Assembly: GCA_963833505.1 (NCBI GenBank)
Contig: CAWHYG010000007.1
Span: 868,001-932,000 of the forward strand
DNA length: 64,000 bases
Direction of reading: 5' to 3'
Origin: CAWHYG01 sp963833505
GTDB lineage: Bacteria; Eisenbacteria; RBG-16-71-46; CAIMUX01
The position numbers and the translations under genes are program-made. Below, in pieces: positions 54,035-62,695 of this stretch (positions within the stretch are counted from its first letter, which is position 1; the number at the start of each line of letters is the position of its first letter). The notes beneath the pieces are model-generated. The model had not been told where the DNA came from and searched no databases. It saw only the letters and a list, made by a program, of their open reading frames with translations.

Positions 54035-54732
54035 CGGTGCAACCCCGTCTGCCAGGGCCAGACCCAGGTCCAGCCGGGGCCGCGGAAGAAGGTGCCGATG
54101 AGCGTCAGCACCACGGCCACGGACACGAACCAGATCATGATCCAGTTGGAAAGCGGAACACGGGCGAGGCGGCTGCGCCGTTCCGGCGACACCAGCGGGG
54201 CGGCGGAGAGGACCATGGCCAGGAAGACCAGGAGCGTGGGCACGAGAACCGCCCAGACCTTGAAGGAAACGAGGAGGAGGCAGGCCAGCCCGGTCACGAC
54301 CGCCGCCGCCCCCAGCTTCTTCCCCCGCTTCTCCTCAAGAAAGCCGCCACTGTCCAGATTGACCCGGAAGTAGGGGATGACCACGATGGCCGTCACCACC
54401 AGGCCGGGAATAAGGACGCCCGCCACCACCGGCGGAAAGTAGTGCAGCAGTTCCTGGAGGCCGAGGAAGTACCAGGGAGCCTTCGCCGGGTTGGGGGTGT
54501 TGGACGGATCGGCGATCCCTTCCAGTGGAGCGTCGAGGAAGAGCGAGACCAACGCCAGCACCACCACGCAGATCTGGACGAGGATGACCTCCCGCAGGAG
54601 GAGGTGCGGCGCGGTCGTGACCGTCTCCTCCGGATCAACGAGCACGCGGGCGGGCGTCTCCCGGCGGATGAGGGCCACGCGTTTCGGGGTCCGGCGGGAA
54701 TCGCTGTCCCGCACCAGCTCGAATTCGCTCAT
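54031..54732 (-). CDS. Cytochrome b C-terminal subunit (subunit IV-like)
   Basis: A 233-residue membrane protein with about four helices, equivalent to the C-terminal half of cytochrome b or PetD. The quinol-site segment reads AKAPWYFLGLQELLHYFPP, so the canonical PEWY is APWY and lacks the Glu. The N-terminal 45 residues are charged and cytoplasmic (RRTPKRVALIRRETPA). A final helix pair (NWIMIWFVSVAVVLTLIGTFF) is longer than in PetD. ATG 54732 overlaps the cytochrome b stop by four bases. Confidence 0.9.
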   Translation of the reverse strand: MSEFELVRDSDSRRTPKRVALIRRETPARVLVDPEETVTTAPHLLLREVILVQICVVVLALVSLFLDAPLEGIADPSNTPNPAKAPWYFLGLQELLHYFPPVVAGVLIPGLVVTAIVVIPYFRVNLDSGGFLEEKRGKKLGAAAVVTGLACLLLVSFKVWAVLVPTLLVFLAMVLSAAPLVSPERRSRLARVPLSNWIMIWFVSVAVVLTLIGTFFRGPGWTWVWPWQTGLHR

Positions 54733-55475
54733 GCTCCACCTCCCCGGCGGGCTCCGCTGCCGCTCGATCCCGCCAGTCCCCCATCCTTGCGCACCCGCCA
54801 CAGGTGCAGGCCCACGCCCAGGGTCAGACCCAAGGGGAGCAGAACGCAATGAAGGACGTAGAAACGAAGGAGGGCGTTCTCCCCCACGATGTTCCCCCCC
54901 AGGAGCAGATAGCGGATCGGCCTCCCCAGAACCGGAACCGCCCGCACCATGTTCGTCCCCACGGACACGCCCCAGAATGCGAGCTGGTCCCAGGGAAGGA
55001 GGTAGCCCGTATAACTGAGGAGGAGGGTGAAGAGGAAGAGCACCACCCCCACGACCCAGTTGAACTCCCGCGGCGGACGGTAGGCCTTGTGAAAGAAGAC
55101 CCGGAGCAGGTGCAGGAAGACCACCAGCACCATCAGGTGAGCGGCCCAGCGGTGGAGATTGCGCAGGAAGAGCCCGTTGCTCACCACAAACTGCAGCTCC
55201 TTCATGTCGTCGTAGGCCCGCGGCACCGAGGGATGGTAGTAGAGCATGAGCATGAGCCCGGTGGCGGTGAGAATGGCGAAAAGGATGATGCTGAGGGCGC
55301 CGAGAAAGTAGGTGCTCGAGGCCTCGAGGCTGCGCCGCCGCACCTTGGCCGAGTGGAGATGGAGGACCAGGCTCTCCATCACGATCATGATCCGGTTGCG
55401 GTTGGTCGGCTCGACCCCATGGCGGACGATCGAGCGCCAGACGCGGTTTTCGGTGACGGTCTTCGCGATTCCCAT
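54729..55475 (-). CDS. Cytochrome b N-terminal subunit (b6-type)
   Basis: A 248-residue dihaem cytochrome b of b6 type. Haem ligands lie in HRWAAHLMVLVVFLH (His pair 14 apart) and LHCVLLPLGLTLGVGLH (15 apart). GYLLPWDQLAFWGVSVGTNMVRAVPVLG is the Qo-side conserved loop. Four helices are visible, and b and subunit IV are separate genes as in b6f complexes. Start ATG 55475, four bases after the Rieske stop. It oxidises (mena)quinol with its Rieske and multihaem partners. Confidence 0.95.
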   Translation of the reverse strand: MGIAKTVTENRVWRSIVRHGVEPTNRNRIMIVMESLVLHLHSAKVRRRSLEASSTYFLGALSIILFAILTATGLMLMLYYHPSVPRAYDDMKELQFVVSNGLFLRNLHRWAAHLMVLVVFLHLLRVFFHKAYRPPREFNWVVGVVLFLFTLLLSYTGYLLPWDQLAFWGVSVGTNMVRAVPVLGRPIRYLLLGGNIVGENALLRFYVLHCVLLPLGLTLGVGLHLWRVRKDGGLAGSSGSGARRGGGA

Positions 55476-55479
55476 GGCG

Positions 55480-55959
55480 CTAGAACCGGTAGACCGTGCC
55501 GGCCGGAACCTCGACCGCCGTGTCCACCACCAGCTCGCCCTTGTCCGACTGGGACATCTGCAGCCAGCGAAGCGGCCGCGGGGCCGGCCCGTGGACGACC
55601 TCCCCGTCCATGGCGAAACGGCTGCCGTGGCAGGGACAGGCGATGAGGTTCTTGTCCGGCTGGTAGCGGGTGATGCAGCCGAGGTGGGTGCAGACCATGG
55701 AGAGGGCCCGGAAGCCGTCGGTCCCCCGGATGACATAGGCGCGGTGGGCGGTGTTCTGGATCACCGATCCCACCACGATGAGGTCGGGAAATCCGACGCT
55801 GAAGGCGGTGGGCGGCTCGAACAGCGCCCGCGGCTTGAGGAAGTCCGTCAGCACCCCCCCCGTTCCGGCCACGGCCAGGGCGCAGGCGGTCATTCCCGCC
55901 AACTGGAAAAACCGGCGGCGCGATGGACTCGATTCCGGCTTCTCGTCCGCTTCATTCAT
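55480..55959 (-). CDS. Rieske iron-sulfur protein
   Basis: A 159-residue subunit. The N-terminal twin-arginine signal-anchor is SPSRRRFFQLAGMTACALAVAG. The [2Fe-2S] ligands lie in VCTHLGCI and ACPCHGSRF, followed by GEVVHGPAPRPL with the conserved Pro-rich loop. It is the mobile electron carrier of the Rieske/cytochrome b complex. ATG 55959 (NEADEKPE) overlaps the upstream flavoprotein by eight bases and fits the start of the Tat signal; the frame extends further upstream but within the other gene. Confidence 0.95.
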   Translation of the reverse strand: MNEADEKPESSPSRRRFFQLAGMTACALAVAGTGGVLTDFLKPRALFEPPTAFSVGFPDLIVVGSVIQNTAHRAYVIRGTDGFRALSMVCTHLGCITRYQPDKNLIACPCHGSRFAMDGEVVHGPAPRPLRWLQMSQSDKGELVVDTAVEVPAGTVYRF

Positions 55960-57824
55960 GGCTGGACTCCAGGAGAAAGAACTGTTCCATGGTGATGGTC
56001 CCGGCCGGGCAGCGCAGCGCACACAGGCCGCAGCGGATGCAGACCGTTTCGTCTTTGATCAGGGCGGTGCCGCTCGCGGGCCCGCCGGGAGCTGCCGCCT
56101 CCGGTCCGGCGAAGCACTCCTTGGCCAGGTCGTCCCAGAGATCTCCTTCCCCGGAAAGCTCGGTGAGGGGGACGAACTGGATGCAATTCTCCGGACAGAC
56201 GTCGGCGCAGCCGCCGCAGAGCACACATTCGGTGCCGAGCTCCCGGTCCTCGTGAAAGATGGTGTTGACCCAGCAGTGCAGGCAGCGGGAGGCCTCGCGC
56301 CGAGCCGCGTCCTCGGAGAGGCACTGCTCGATCTCGGCGATGCCGATGCGCCGGCGGATGGGGAGCACGGGCAGCTCCTGCCGTGGCACACCCTCGTAGT
56401 CCGGAATCCGCCGATAACCGGGAAGGGGTTGGATCACGACCTCCAGCTTCTGCGCCGCCACCGGCTCTCCGCGCAGGCTGGAGTGGATGGAGGCGGCCGC
56501 CTTCTTTCCGTCGGCGACGGCGTTGATGGCGATGCGGGGTCCGAAGGCGACGTCTCCGCCGGCGTAGATGCCGGGCGCGGTCGTGGCCAGGGTGGCGGGA
56601 TCGACGGCAATGGTGCCGCGGGGGGTGGTCTCGACGCCGTCGGCCGGGCGTAGGAAGGAGAGATCACAGGCCTGGCCGATGGCGAGGATGACGGTGTCGG
56701 CCGCGAGGGCCAGCTCGCTCCCGGGAACGAACGTGGGCCGGAAACGGTGCTGGGAATCGAAGACCGAGGAACAGTCGATCGTCTCCAATCCCGTCACCCG
56801 CCCGCGATCCCCCAGGATCCGGCTCGGTCCCTTGCCCGCGTGGATGACGATCCCCTCGTTGCGCGCCTCCAGGATTTCGTTGGGGTCGGCCGGCATCTCC
56901 GCCTCCGACTCCAGGCAGACGATGTGGACCTCTTTGGCGCCGAAACGGATGGCGGAGCGGGCCACATCGAGCGCGGTGACGATGTTGATCTCCCGGTCGA
57001 GGGACTCGTCGGGCGCGGGCGCGCGGACGGCGGTCCGGGCCACGTCGAGGGCCACGTTGCCGCCGCCGATCACGAGCACGCGCCGGCCCAGCTCCAGGCG
57101 GTAGCCCAGGTTCATGTTCAGCAGGAAGTCCCACTCCCTTGAGCACCCCGTCCAGTTCCACTCCCGGGATCTCCAGGTCGCGGCTCTTGTGGGCGCCGGT
57201 AGCGAGAAAGATGGACCGGTATCCCTCCCGGCGCAGGTCCCCGAGGAGAAAATCCCGTCCCAGCCGCATCCCCAGCTTCATCTCCACCCCCAGGCTGAGA
57301 ATGGCGTTGATCTCGAGCTTGATCAGCTCCCGCGGAAGGCGGTACTCGGGAATGCCGAGGCGAAGCATGCCTCCGGCCACCGGCTGGGCCTCGAAGATGG
57401 TCACGGGATAGCCCAGGAGACTGAGGTCGTGAGCCGCGGCCAGCCCCGCGGGGCCCGCCCCGATGATGGCCACCCGGTCCTCCGGGTACTTCACCGGCCG
57501 GTCGCCGTAGATCTCCCGGAGCACGTCGAGGTCGATCATGCTCTCCACCCCGAAACGCTCAGTAACGAAGCGCTTGAGGGCCCGGATGGCGATGGGCTTG
57601 TCGAGGACGCCGCGGCGGCAGGCGGGCTCGCAGGGGGCGGCGCAGATCCGCCCGCAGATCGAGGCCAGGGGATTGGGACGCCGGGCCACGGCGTAGGCCT
57701 CGCGGAAGCGCCCTTCGCTGATCAGGGCCACGTAGCGTCCCGCCTCCGTGCCGACCGGGCAGGCCTGGGCACAGGGAAAGTTGTTCTCCAGCCAGTCCCG
57801 GTCGACGAGGGTGGAATCCGACAT
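55952..57824 (-). CDS. GltD-like FAD/NAD(P) oxidoreductase fused to a two-cluster ferredoxin domain (one frameshift)
   Basis: A flavoprotein of about 623 residues. The N-terminal iron-sulfur domain (FPCAQACPVGTEAGRYV; CGRICAAPCEPACRRG) is followed by an FAD site (VAIIGAGPAGLAAAHDLSLLGYPVTIFEA) and an NAD(P) site (RRVLVIGGGNVALDVARTAV). The C-terminal ferredoxin carries CVLCGGCADVCPENC and CIRCGLCALRCP. One extra G in the run near 57133-57136 shifts the frame between GVLKGV and DFLLNMNLGYRLEL; correcting it joins both halves. It probably couples NAD(P)H or ferredoxin to the quinone-reactive Rieske/b complex; GltD-like subunits are known in bc operons of anammox bacteria. Confidence 0.88.
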
Positions 57825-57834
57825 GCGACCGCGC

Positions 57835-58426
57835 CTACTTCGTCATCGTGAAGTCGGCGGTGGTCGGGCCCGAGACCTCGACCGGCTTCACCGCCTGGTT
57901 CTTGACCTTCTGATGCCACACCTTCACGGTGTACTTCCCGTCGGGCAGGTCCTTGATGACGTAGGCGCCGGCCTTGTCCGTGACCGCGAAATAGGGCGTG
58001 GGCAGGGAGAGGATGTAGCCTTCCATCTCCGGATGGACCTTGCACAGAAGGGTGGAGACGCAGAATGTTCTTGAATGTGTAACTGCGGGTCTGGCCCTGG
58101 GGCCAGCTTCCCAGGTTGAAGGCGTCGCAGCACTTGTCCGGAGAGAAGACGTTGTGGAGCACGGCGTCGCTGTTGAGAAAGTCGACCGTGGTTCCCGCCA
58201 GCACCGGCAGGACGTGGGGCGCAAACACCAGGTCCTTCTGGTTCATGACCGCGTGTTCCTTGGGGATCGGGAAGGTCTTGCCGGCGATGGAGTCGACGTA
58301 GACCACGGCGTCGGCATTGTTCCTGGCCCCGACGACCTTGACCGTCCCTTTCAGCTCCCCCGCTCCCGCGGCGGCGGCGAGAGCCGTCGAAAGGGCCACC
58401 AACACGATCCAACCAGTTGCCTTCAT
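57835..58426 (-). CDS. Periplasmic cupredoxin (plastocyanin-like) protein (one frameshift)
   Basis: About 197 residues after correction. A signal peptide (ATGWIVLVALSTALAAAAGAG) precedes a beta-sandwich: LKGTVKVVGARNNADAVVYVD. Type 1 copper ligands are present: His in AVLHNVFSPD, Cys in TLLC, His and Met in KVHPEM. The frame breaks between YTFKN and CVSTLLCKVHPEM near 58060-58075, a one-base indel. The C-terminal part (AVTDKAGAYVIKDLPDGKYTVKVWH) is a carboxypeptidase-regulatory-like domain. AAGGAGG lies eight bases before the ATG. It is probably an electron carrier for the adjacent cytochrome complex. Confidence 0.82.
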
Positions 58427-58463
58427 TTCTTCATCCTCCTTGTTCGGGACAGTCGCCCCGGGT

Positions 58464-59783
58464 TCAGAAACCGAAGATCAGCGACGCGGAGACTTCCTCA
58501 TTCCGGTACCTGCCCCCCGGATCCTTGAGCCAGTCGGTGGCGATGTTGGTCTTGACGTTGGCCTGGAGAAGCGCGGTCAAGGTGACGGACACGCGGTCGC
58601 TCTCGTCCGGCCCGGTTTTGAACGACTCCCAGCGCCCGGCGGGAATGAGCCAGGGATAGGCCACCCAGGTGAGCTCGGCGAAGACGCTGGTCGCCTTGAC
58701 CGCGCTCGGAGCGACGACGCTGGAGTCGGCCAGCAGGGGGCTGTCGTCCCGGCGAGCGACGACGCCGGCGTGCAGCATCCAATCGAGGTAGTCCACCCCC
58801 ACGTCGCCCCCGAAGGCGCGGAACGGGTCCCCCACCGGCCCGGTGCTGGCCGTCCCGAGAATCCCCTTGCCCTTGTAGGCGAAGCCGGAGACGCTGAGCG
58901 ACTTCTCGCTCCAGGGCTTGGGATTGGCGGGAAACCCCTCGCCCGCGCCTCCCTTGGGGACCCCGTCGGGCGCGAGTCCCCCCATCTTGTAGGCGAGGCG
59001 GCCGTAGAAGTCCTTGGACTTGTCGCCAATGCTCCCGGATCCGTCGACCACCCCGGCGTTGTACATCAGGCTGTGATCGAGGACCCCGAAGGCCTCCACT
59101 CCCTGCTGGTAGGGTTCCGGCGCCCACAAGTTGTCGCCCACCGTCTGGGTGAGGGCGAGGAGATCCTGATCCATCACCGAGCGGTGGGTCGTCACAAGCA
59201 TGAGACCGGGCTCGAAGGACCCGATCTTGAACTGCAAGGTCGGATCATCGAGCGGCCGGATCTGGAAATTGACCCGGGCCATGTCGGGCGTGATCACGCC
59301 GGCCGTCCGTGCGAACTCAACCGAGCTCCAGAAGGAGTAGTGCTCCCCCATGGTGCCGGCGGCGAAGAGCTCCAGGTCGCTTCCCAGGCCGTCCAGGGAG
59401 AGGGCCTGGGCCACAGGGTCGTAGGACATGGAGTTGGTGATGATGACCGCGAGCGGCGGGAGTCCGGGCATCTCCCCCGGCCAGACCGCCTGGGGCCAGA
59501 GCTTCTTGTAGCCCTCGGCCCCGAGCGACACCGGCTGATCCTTGGAGATGCTGGCATCCATTCCCGCGGGAAAGCGGTAGCCGTTCTCCCGGAAGGCCTC
59601 CCCGAAGGGCGTCAACATGGGAAAGGCCACGTGGCAGGTCTGGCAGCTCGTCTGGTACTTCCGCGCGAAAGCGGGAATGGCCAGCGCCCGAGGCGGGCAG
59701 AGCAGTTCCCATATCACCAGCACGGCCAGGAGCGCGAGAATCCAACCGGCCGCGGCGCGACATCCCTTTCCGTTTCTACGCAT
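58464..59783 (-). CDS. Outer-membrane-type protein with an N-terminal haem c motif
   Basis: A 439-residue exported protein. A signal (GWILALLAVLVIWELLCPP) is followed by AIPAFARKYQTSCQTCHVAFPMLTPFGEAFRENGYRF, a single CXXCH in a pattern shared by a family of cytochrome-like proteins found beside respiratory complexes. The rest alternates short amphipathic strands and ends EEVSASLIFGF, with a terminal Phe, as in outer-membrane barrels. It may be an outer-membrane haem protein. ATG 59783 is the first gene of the operon that runs to 51447. It lies 37 bases before the cupredoxin start. Confidence 0.8.
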   Translation of the reverse strand: MRRNGKGCRAAAGWILALLAVLVIWELLCPPRALAIPAFARKYQTSCQTCHVAFPMLTPFGEAFRENGYRFPAGMDASISKDQPVSLGAEGYKKLWPQAVWPGEMPGLPPLAVIITNSMSYDPVAQALSLDGLGSDLELFAAGTMGEHYSFWSSVEFARTAGVITPDMARVNFQIRPLDDPTLQFKIGSFEPGLMLVTTHRSVMDQDLLALTQTVGDNLWAPEPYQQGVEAFGVLDHSLMYNAGVVDGSGSIGDKSKDFYGRLAYKMGGLAPDGVPKGGAGEGFPANPKPWSEKSLSVSGFAYKGKGILGTASTGPVGDPFRAFGGDVGVDYLDWMLHAGVVARRDDSPLLADSSVVAPSAVKATSVFAELTWVAYPWLIPAGRWESFKTGPDESDRVSVTLTALLQANVKTNIATDWLKDPGGRYRNEEVSASLIFGF

Positions 59784-60004
59784 ATCCCCCTCCTCCTTTT
59801 CCGCTCGCTGCGATAAGCGCAGAGTAGGGAACCGGGCGCCTGGAACACAATCCGCACAACGGATCATTTTTCATGATGCAAATGCATCGGAAGGGCGGTT
59901 GCGGCGCGGAGCCAAAAGCAGCCTGGAGAGGGAATGATCCGGGACGGGTCGCCGGTGAATCAGGAAGTAGTCACGAAGGACCGAGGGCGAGACCGGGAGA
60001 AGAA

Positions 60005-60655
60005 TCAGAACGAATGCCGGCGCAGGGCCAGGGAGACGGCCTCCAGCTTGCTGTGCACGTCGAGCTTGCGGAGAACGCTCTGGACGTGATTTCGGGTGGT
60101 GGTCACGCTGATGAACAGGGTGTCGGCGATTTCCCGGGTGCTCGCCCCGTCGGCCAGCATCCGGAGCACCTGCAGCTCACGCGCAGTCAGAGGGACGGAC
60201 GGCTCGGACGGGGACGCCGGCGAAGCGGAGGTCTCCACCTGGGGCGCGGGAGATGCTGCCAGGATCCGCCGGATGAGCACGTCCACGTCCCGCTGACGGT
60301 CGACCGGTTGGAGGAAGTGGATGACCGAGAACTGCCCCGATTTCCGCCCCGGGACCACGACCACGGTGAAGCTGGCGGTGAAGCGCTCCCCCGATTCCTT
60401 GCGCAGCTCCATCTCGAAGTGACGGACCGGCTCCTGCCGCCGCACCATGTTGAGAAGCGCGCATTGCCGATCGCAGAAGCGGTTTCCAAAGACATCGATC
60501 CCGCAGACGATATCGTGGCAGGGCTTTCCGAGAACCATGGCTGCGGGATGGCGCAGGAGCTCCTCGGCCGCCTTGTTCCAGATGACGATGCGGTTCTCCT
60601 CGTCGGTGGCAAAGGCTGCTCCGCCCGTGCGCGCAATCAGATCCAGAGGGTCCAA
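60005..60655 (-). CDS. PAS-LuxR transcriptional regulator with a conserved-cysteine PAS domain
   Basis: A 216-residue regulator. The N-terminal PAS domain (GGAAFATDEENRIVIWNKAAEELL) contains CX4CX9CX3C (PCHDIVCG...FCDRQC), which could bind a metal or act as a redox switch. A Pro/Ser-rich linker leads to a LuxR/FixJ-type helix-turn-helix (LTARELQVLRMLADGASTREIADTLFISVTTTRNHVQSVLRKLDVHSKLEAV). The TTG start is supported by GGAGG ten bases upstream. It sits 221 bases downstream of the cytochrome operon promoter side and divergent from the c7-FeS-NrfD genes, so it is their likely regulator. Confidence 0.88.
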   Translation of the reverse strand: MDPLDLIARTGGAAFATDEENRIVIWNKAAEELLRHPAAMVLGKPCHDIVCGIDVFGNRFCDRQCALLNMVRRQEPVRHFEMELRKESGERFTASFTVVVVPGRKSGQFSVIHFLQPVDRQRDVDVLIRRILAASPAPQVETSASPASPSEPSVPLTARELQVLRMLADGASTREIADTLFISVTTTRNHVQSVLRKLDVHSKLEAVSLALRRHSF

Positions 60656-61268
60656 GAACCGGTCCTCCGTTGCAGTCGGCGGTCAGAAGCGTTCGGGCTC
60701 CACACCGTGCGCCGTATTGTAACCGAGAGTCGGTTGCTAAGGCAAGGAACAGGCCGGAACTGCCCGTCCCGAAAATCCGAACTTACATTCCCGGCAACGA
60801 GTTACTGGAGGTGACCTGACGCTGCGTTGTCGCGCCGTGACCCTCCCAGCCGCTGCAGTATCCGGAGCGGAAAGGACGGCCACCGGCTTGCCGGACGCCA
60901 CGATGGAGTCTCCGCCAGCTACGGGCGCGACCAACGCGCTGGCGGCGGCTGGCCATGCGCACGGGCCCGTCTGAACACCCTGACATCCTCTCCGTCGACG
61001 TGGAGTGGTCTACCGAGTCGGGGTATGACAGAGCCTTTCATCTTTGCGACTTGGTTGCAGTCACCTCGTTCGAGCTCTGTCGTTACCTTCGATTTTTCTT
61101 GCTGACAAATTCACTAAAACCCATCATGTGCACGGTGCCCGCAAGTCCCTTCCACGCCAACGCGCGGACAGGACACGAAGCCGCCGGTCGCCAACGTTCG
61201 GTCACCCTGCAAGCCGCCCGAGGGGTCAGCTCCGGCCCGGGCGGAGCCGATCGGTCGAGAGGATGGAC
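60656..61268. other. Long intergenic region between regulator and cytochrome genes
   Basis: 613 bp with no supported gene. It contains the inverted repeat at 60721-60735 and a local A+T-rich patch at about 61085-61130 (TTTTTCTTGCTGACAAATTC), unusual for this window and a plausible promoter zone for the plus-strand genes. I could not find a convincing -35/-10 pair. Reading frames here lack conserved features. Confidence 0.4.
60721..60735. promoter_or_regulatory. Perfect inverted repeat upstream of the PAS-LuxR gene
   Basis: AACCGA-GAG-TCGGTT, six-base arms around three bases, lies 66 bases upstream of the TTG start of the regulator and on the side of the divergent cytochrome genes. It could be an operator. 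I saw no second copy in the intergenic region. Confidence 0.35.
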
Positions 61269-61733
61269 ATGACTGGATGGCTTCGGGACCGGATGCACCT
61301 CATCCGCATGGGTGCGCTCCTGTTCAGTCTGCTCGTCGTCTTCCTCGTCGTGCGCGCCGTGGCGGTGCCGCGCGAGTTCGGGCTCTACGGCCATTACCGC
61401 GCTCCCGCGCTCGACGCCGTCGCGGCCCGCGTCCCCGCCTACGCCGGTCACGCCGCTTGTGAAGACTGTCACGCGGATGTGGTCGCGGCGCGACAGGGAA
61501 GCAAACACGCGCAAATCCGCTGTGAAACCTGCCACGGACCGGCCGCGGCCCATGCGGCGGATCCGTCGTCGGTTCAGCCGGTCCTGCCGGACGCCCGCCA
61601 GCTCTGCCTCGGCTGCCACGCCGCCGATGCCGCCCGACCCTCGTGGTTCCCGCAGATCAATCCCCAGGAACATGCTCCGGAGGGACTGTGCACCGAATGT
61701 CACTCCCACCACCACCCCGAGGCGGAAGGATAA
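61269..61733 (+). CDS. Membrane-anchored tetrahaem c-type cytochrome
   Basis: A 154-residue protein with an N-terminal helix (IRMGALLFSLLVVFLVVRAVAVP) and four CXXCH motifs: CEDCH, CETCH, CLGCH, CTECH, plus scattered His for axial ligation (SKHAQIRC, CHSHHHPEAEG). It resembles small cytochromes that pair with NrfD-type modules. ATG 61269 is preferred because GAGAGG lies six bases upstream; ATG 61263 has no space for a binding site. The next gene starts seven bases after its stop. Confidence 0.9.
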   Translation: MTGWLRDRMHLIRMGALLFSLLVVFLVVRAVAVPREFGLYGHYRAPALDAVAARVPAYAGHAACEDCHADVVAARQGSKHAQIRCETCHGPAAAHAADPSSVQPVLPDARQLCLGCHAADAARPSWFPQINPQEHAPEGLCTECHSHHHPEAEG

Positions 61734-61739
61734 TGACGC

Positions 61740-62498
61740 ATGGATCGGCGTGAGTTCCTGCGCAAGGGAAGCGCCCTGCTGTTTCTGACCGGCGCCGCCG
61801 CCACGGCCTGGGAATCGGTGCTGGCCGGAACTCCCGAGTCCGCCTTGAATTACCGGATGGCCGATCACTGGTGGGCCATGGCGGTGGACATCGAACGCTG
61901 CATCGGCTGCGGAAGCTGCGTGCGGGCCTGCAAGGCCGAGAACGACGTCCCGCGGGAACCGTATTATTTCCGGACCTGGGTGGAACGTTATCACGTGCCC
62001 GGGGCAGACATCGAGCACCCCGAGGTTGATTCGCCCGACGGCGGATACGACGGATTCCCCCACATCTATAACGCCGACGACGGCTCCAAGAGCTTCTTCG
62101 TGCCCAAGCTCTGCAACCACTGCGCCCATTCCCCGTGCGTCCAGGTCTGCCCGGTCGGGGCGACCTTCGTGAGCCCGGACGGCGTGGTGCTGGTGGACAG
62201 GTCCTATTGCATGGGGTGTCGCTATTGCGTGCAAGCTTGTCCGTACGGATGCCGGTTCATCGATCCGCGGACGCGGACGGTGGACAAGTGCACGCTTTGC
62301 TATCACCGCATCCGTCGCGGGCTCACGACGGCATGCTGCGAGGTTTGTCCCACCGGGGCGCGGCGACTAGGCGACCTCAAAGACCCTGGTGATCCCATCC
62401 ACGAGTTCCTGCGCACGCACAAGGTGCAGGTCCTGAAACCCCAAATGGCCACCGGCGCCAAGGTCTATTACAACGGCCTCGACGGTTCGGTGCGGTGA
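61740..62498 (+). CDS. Tat-exported four-cluster ferredoxin subunit (PsrB/HybA-like)
   Basis: A 252-residue electron-transfer subunit. The twin-arginine signal is DRREFLRKGSALLFLTGAAATAW. Four [4Fe-4S] motifs follow: CIGCGSCVRAC, CNHCAHSPCVQVC, CMGCRYCVQAC and CTLCYHRIRRG...CCEVCPTGA. Such subunits bridge a membrane NrfD/PsrC protein and a catalytic or cytochrome partner. It lies between the tetrahaem cytochrome and NrfD genes. Confidence 0.93.
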   Translation: MDRREFLRKGSALLFLTGAAATAWESVLAGTPESALNYRMADHWWAMAVDIERCIGCGSCVRACKAENDVPREPYYFRTWVERYHVPGADIEHPEVDSPDGGYDGFPHIYNADDGSKSFFVPKLCNHCAHSPCVQVCPVGATFVSPDGVVLVDRSYCMGCRYCVQACPYGCRFIDPRTRTVDKCTLCYHRIRRGLTTACCEVCPTGARRLGDLKDPGDPIHEFLRTHKVQVLKPQMATGAKVYYNGLDGSVR

Positions 62499-62695
62499 GG
62501 CCCGGTGATGTGTAGCGTCGGCGAAACCAGGCGATTCGGGCTTGCGGCACCGGCTTCGACGGAACGCGAAGACACCGCCCATGACACCGTCGCCGCCAGG
62601 ATTGTCACCGGAAGGCACCGCTCGAGCCTCCCCCCCGCCGTTGTCATCGCGAGATTCGCCAGGTTCCGGCTCGGAACGAACCATGAGGGGGTACC

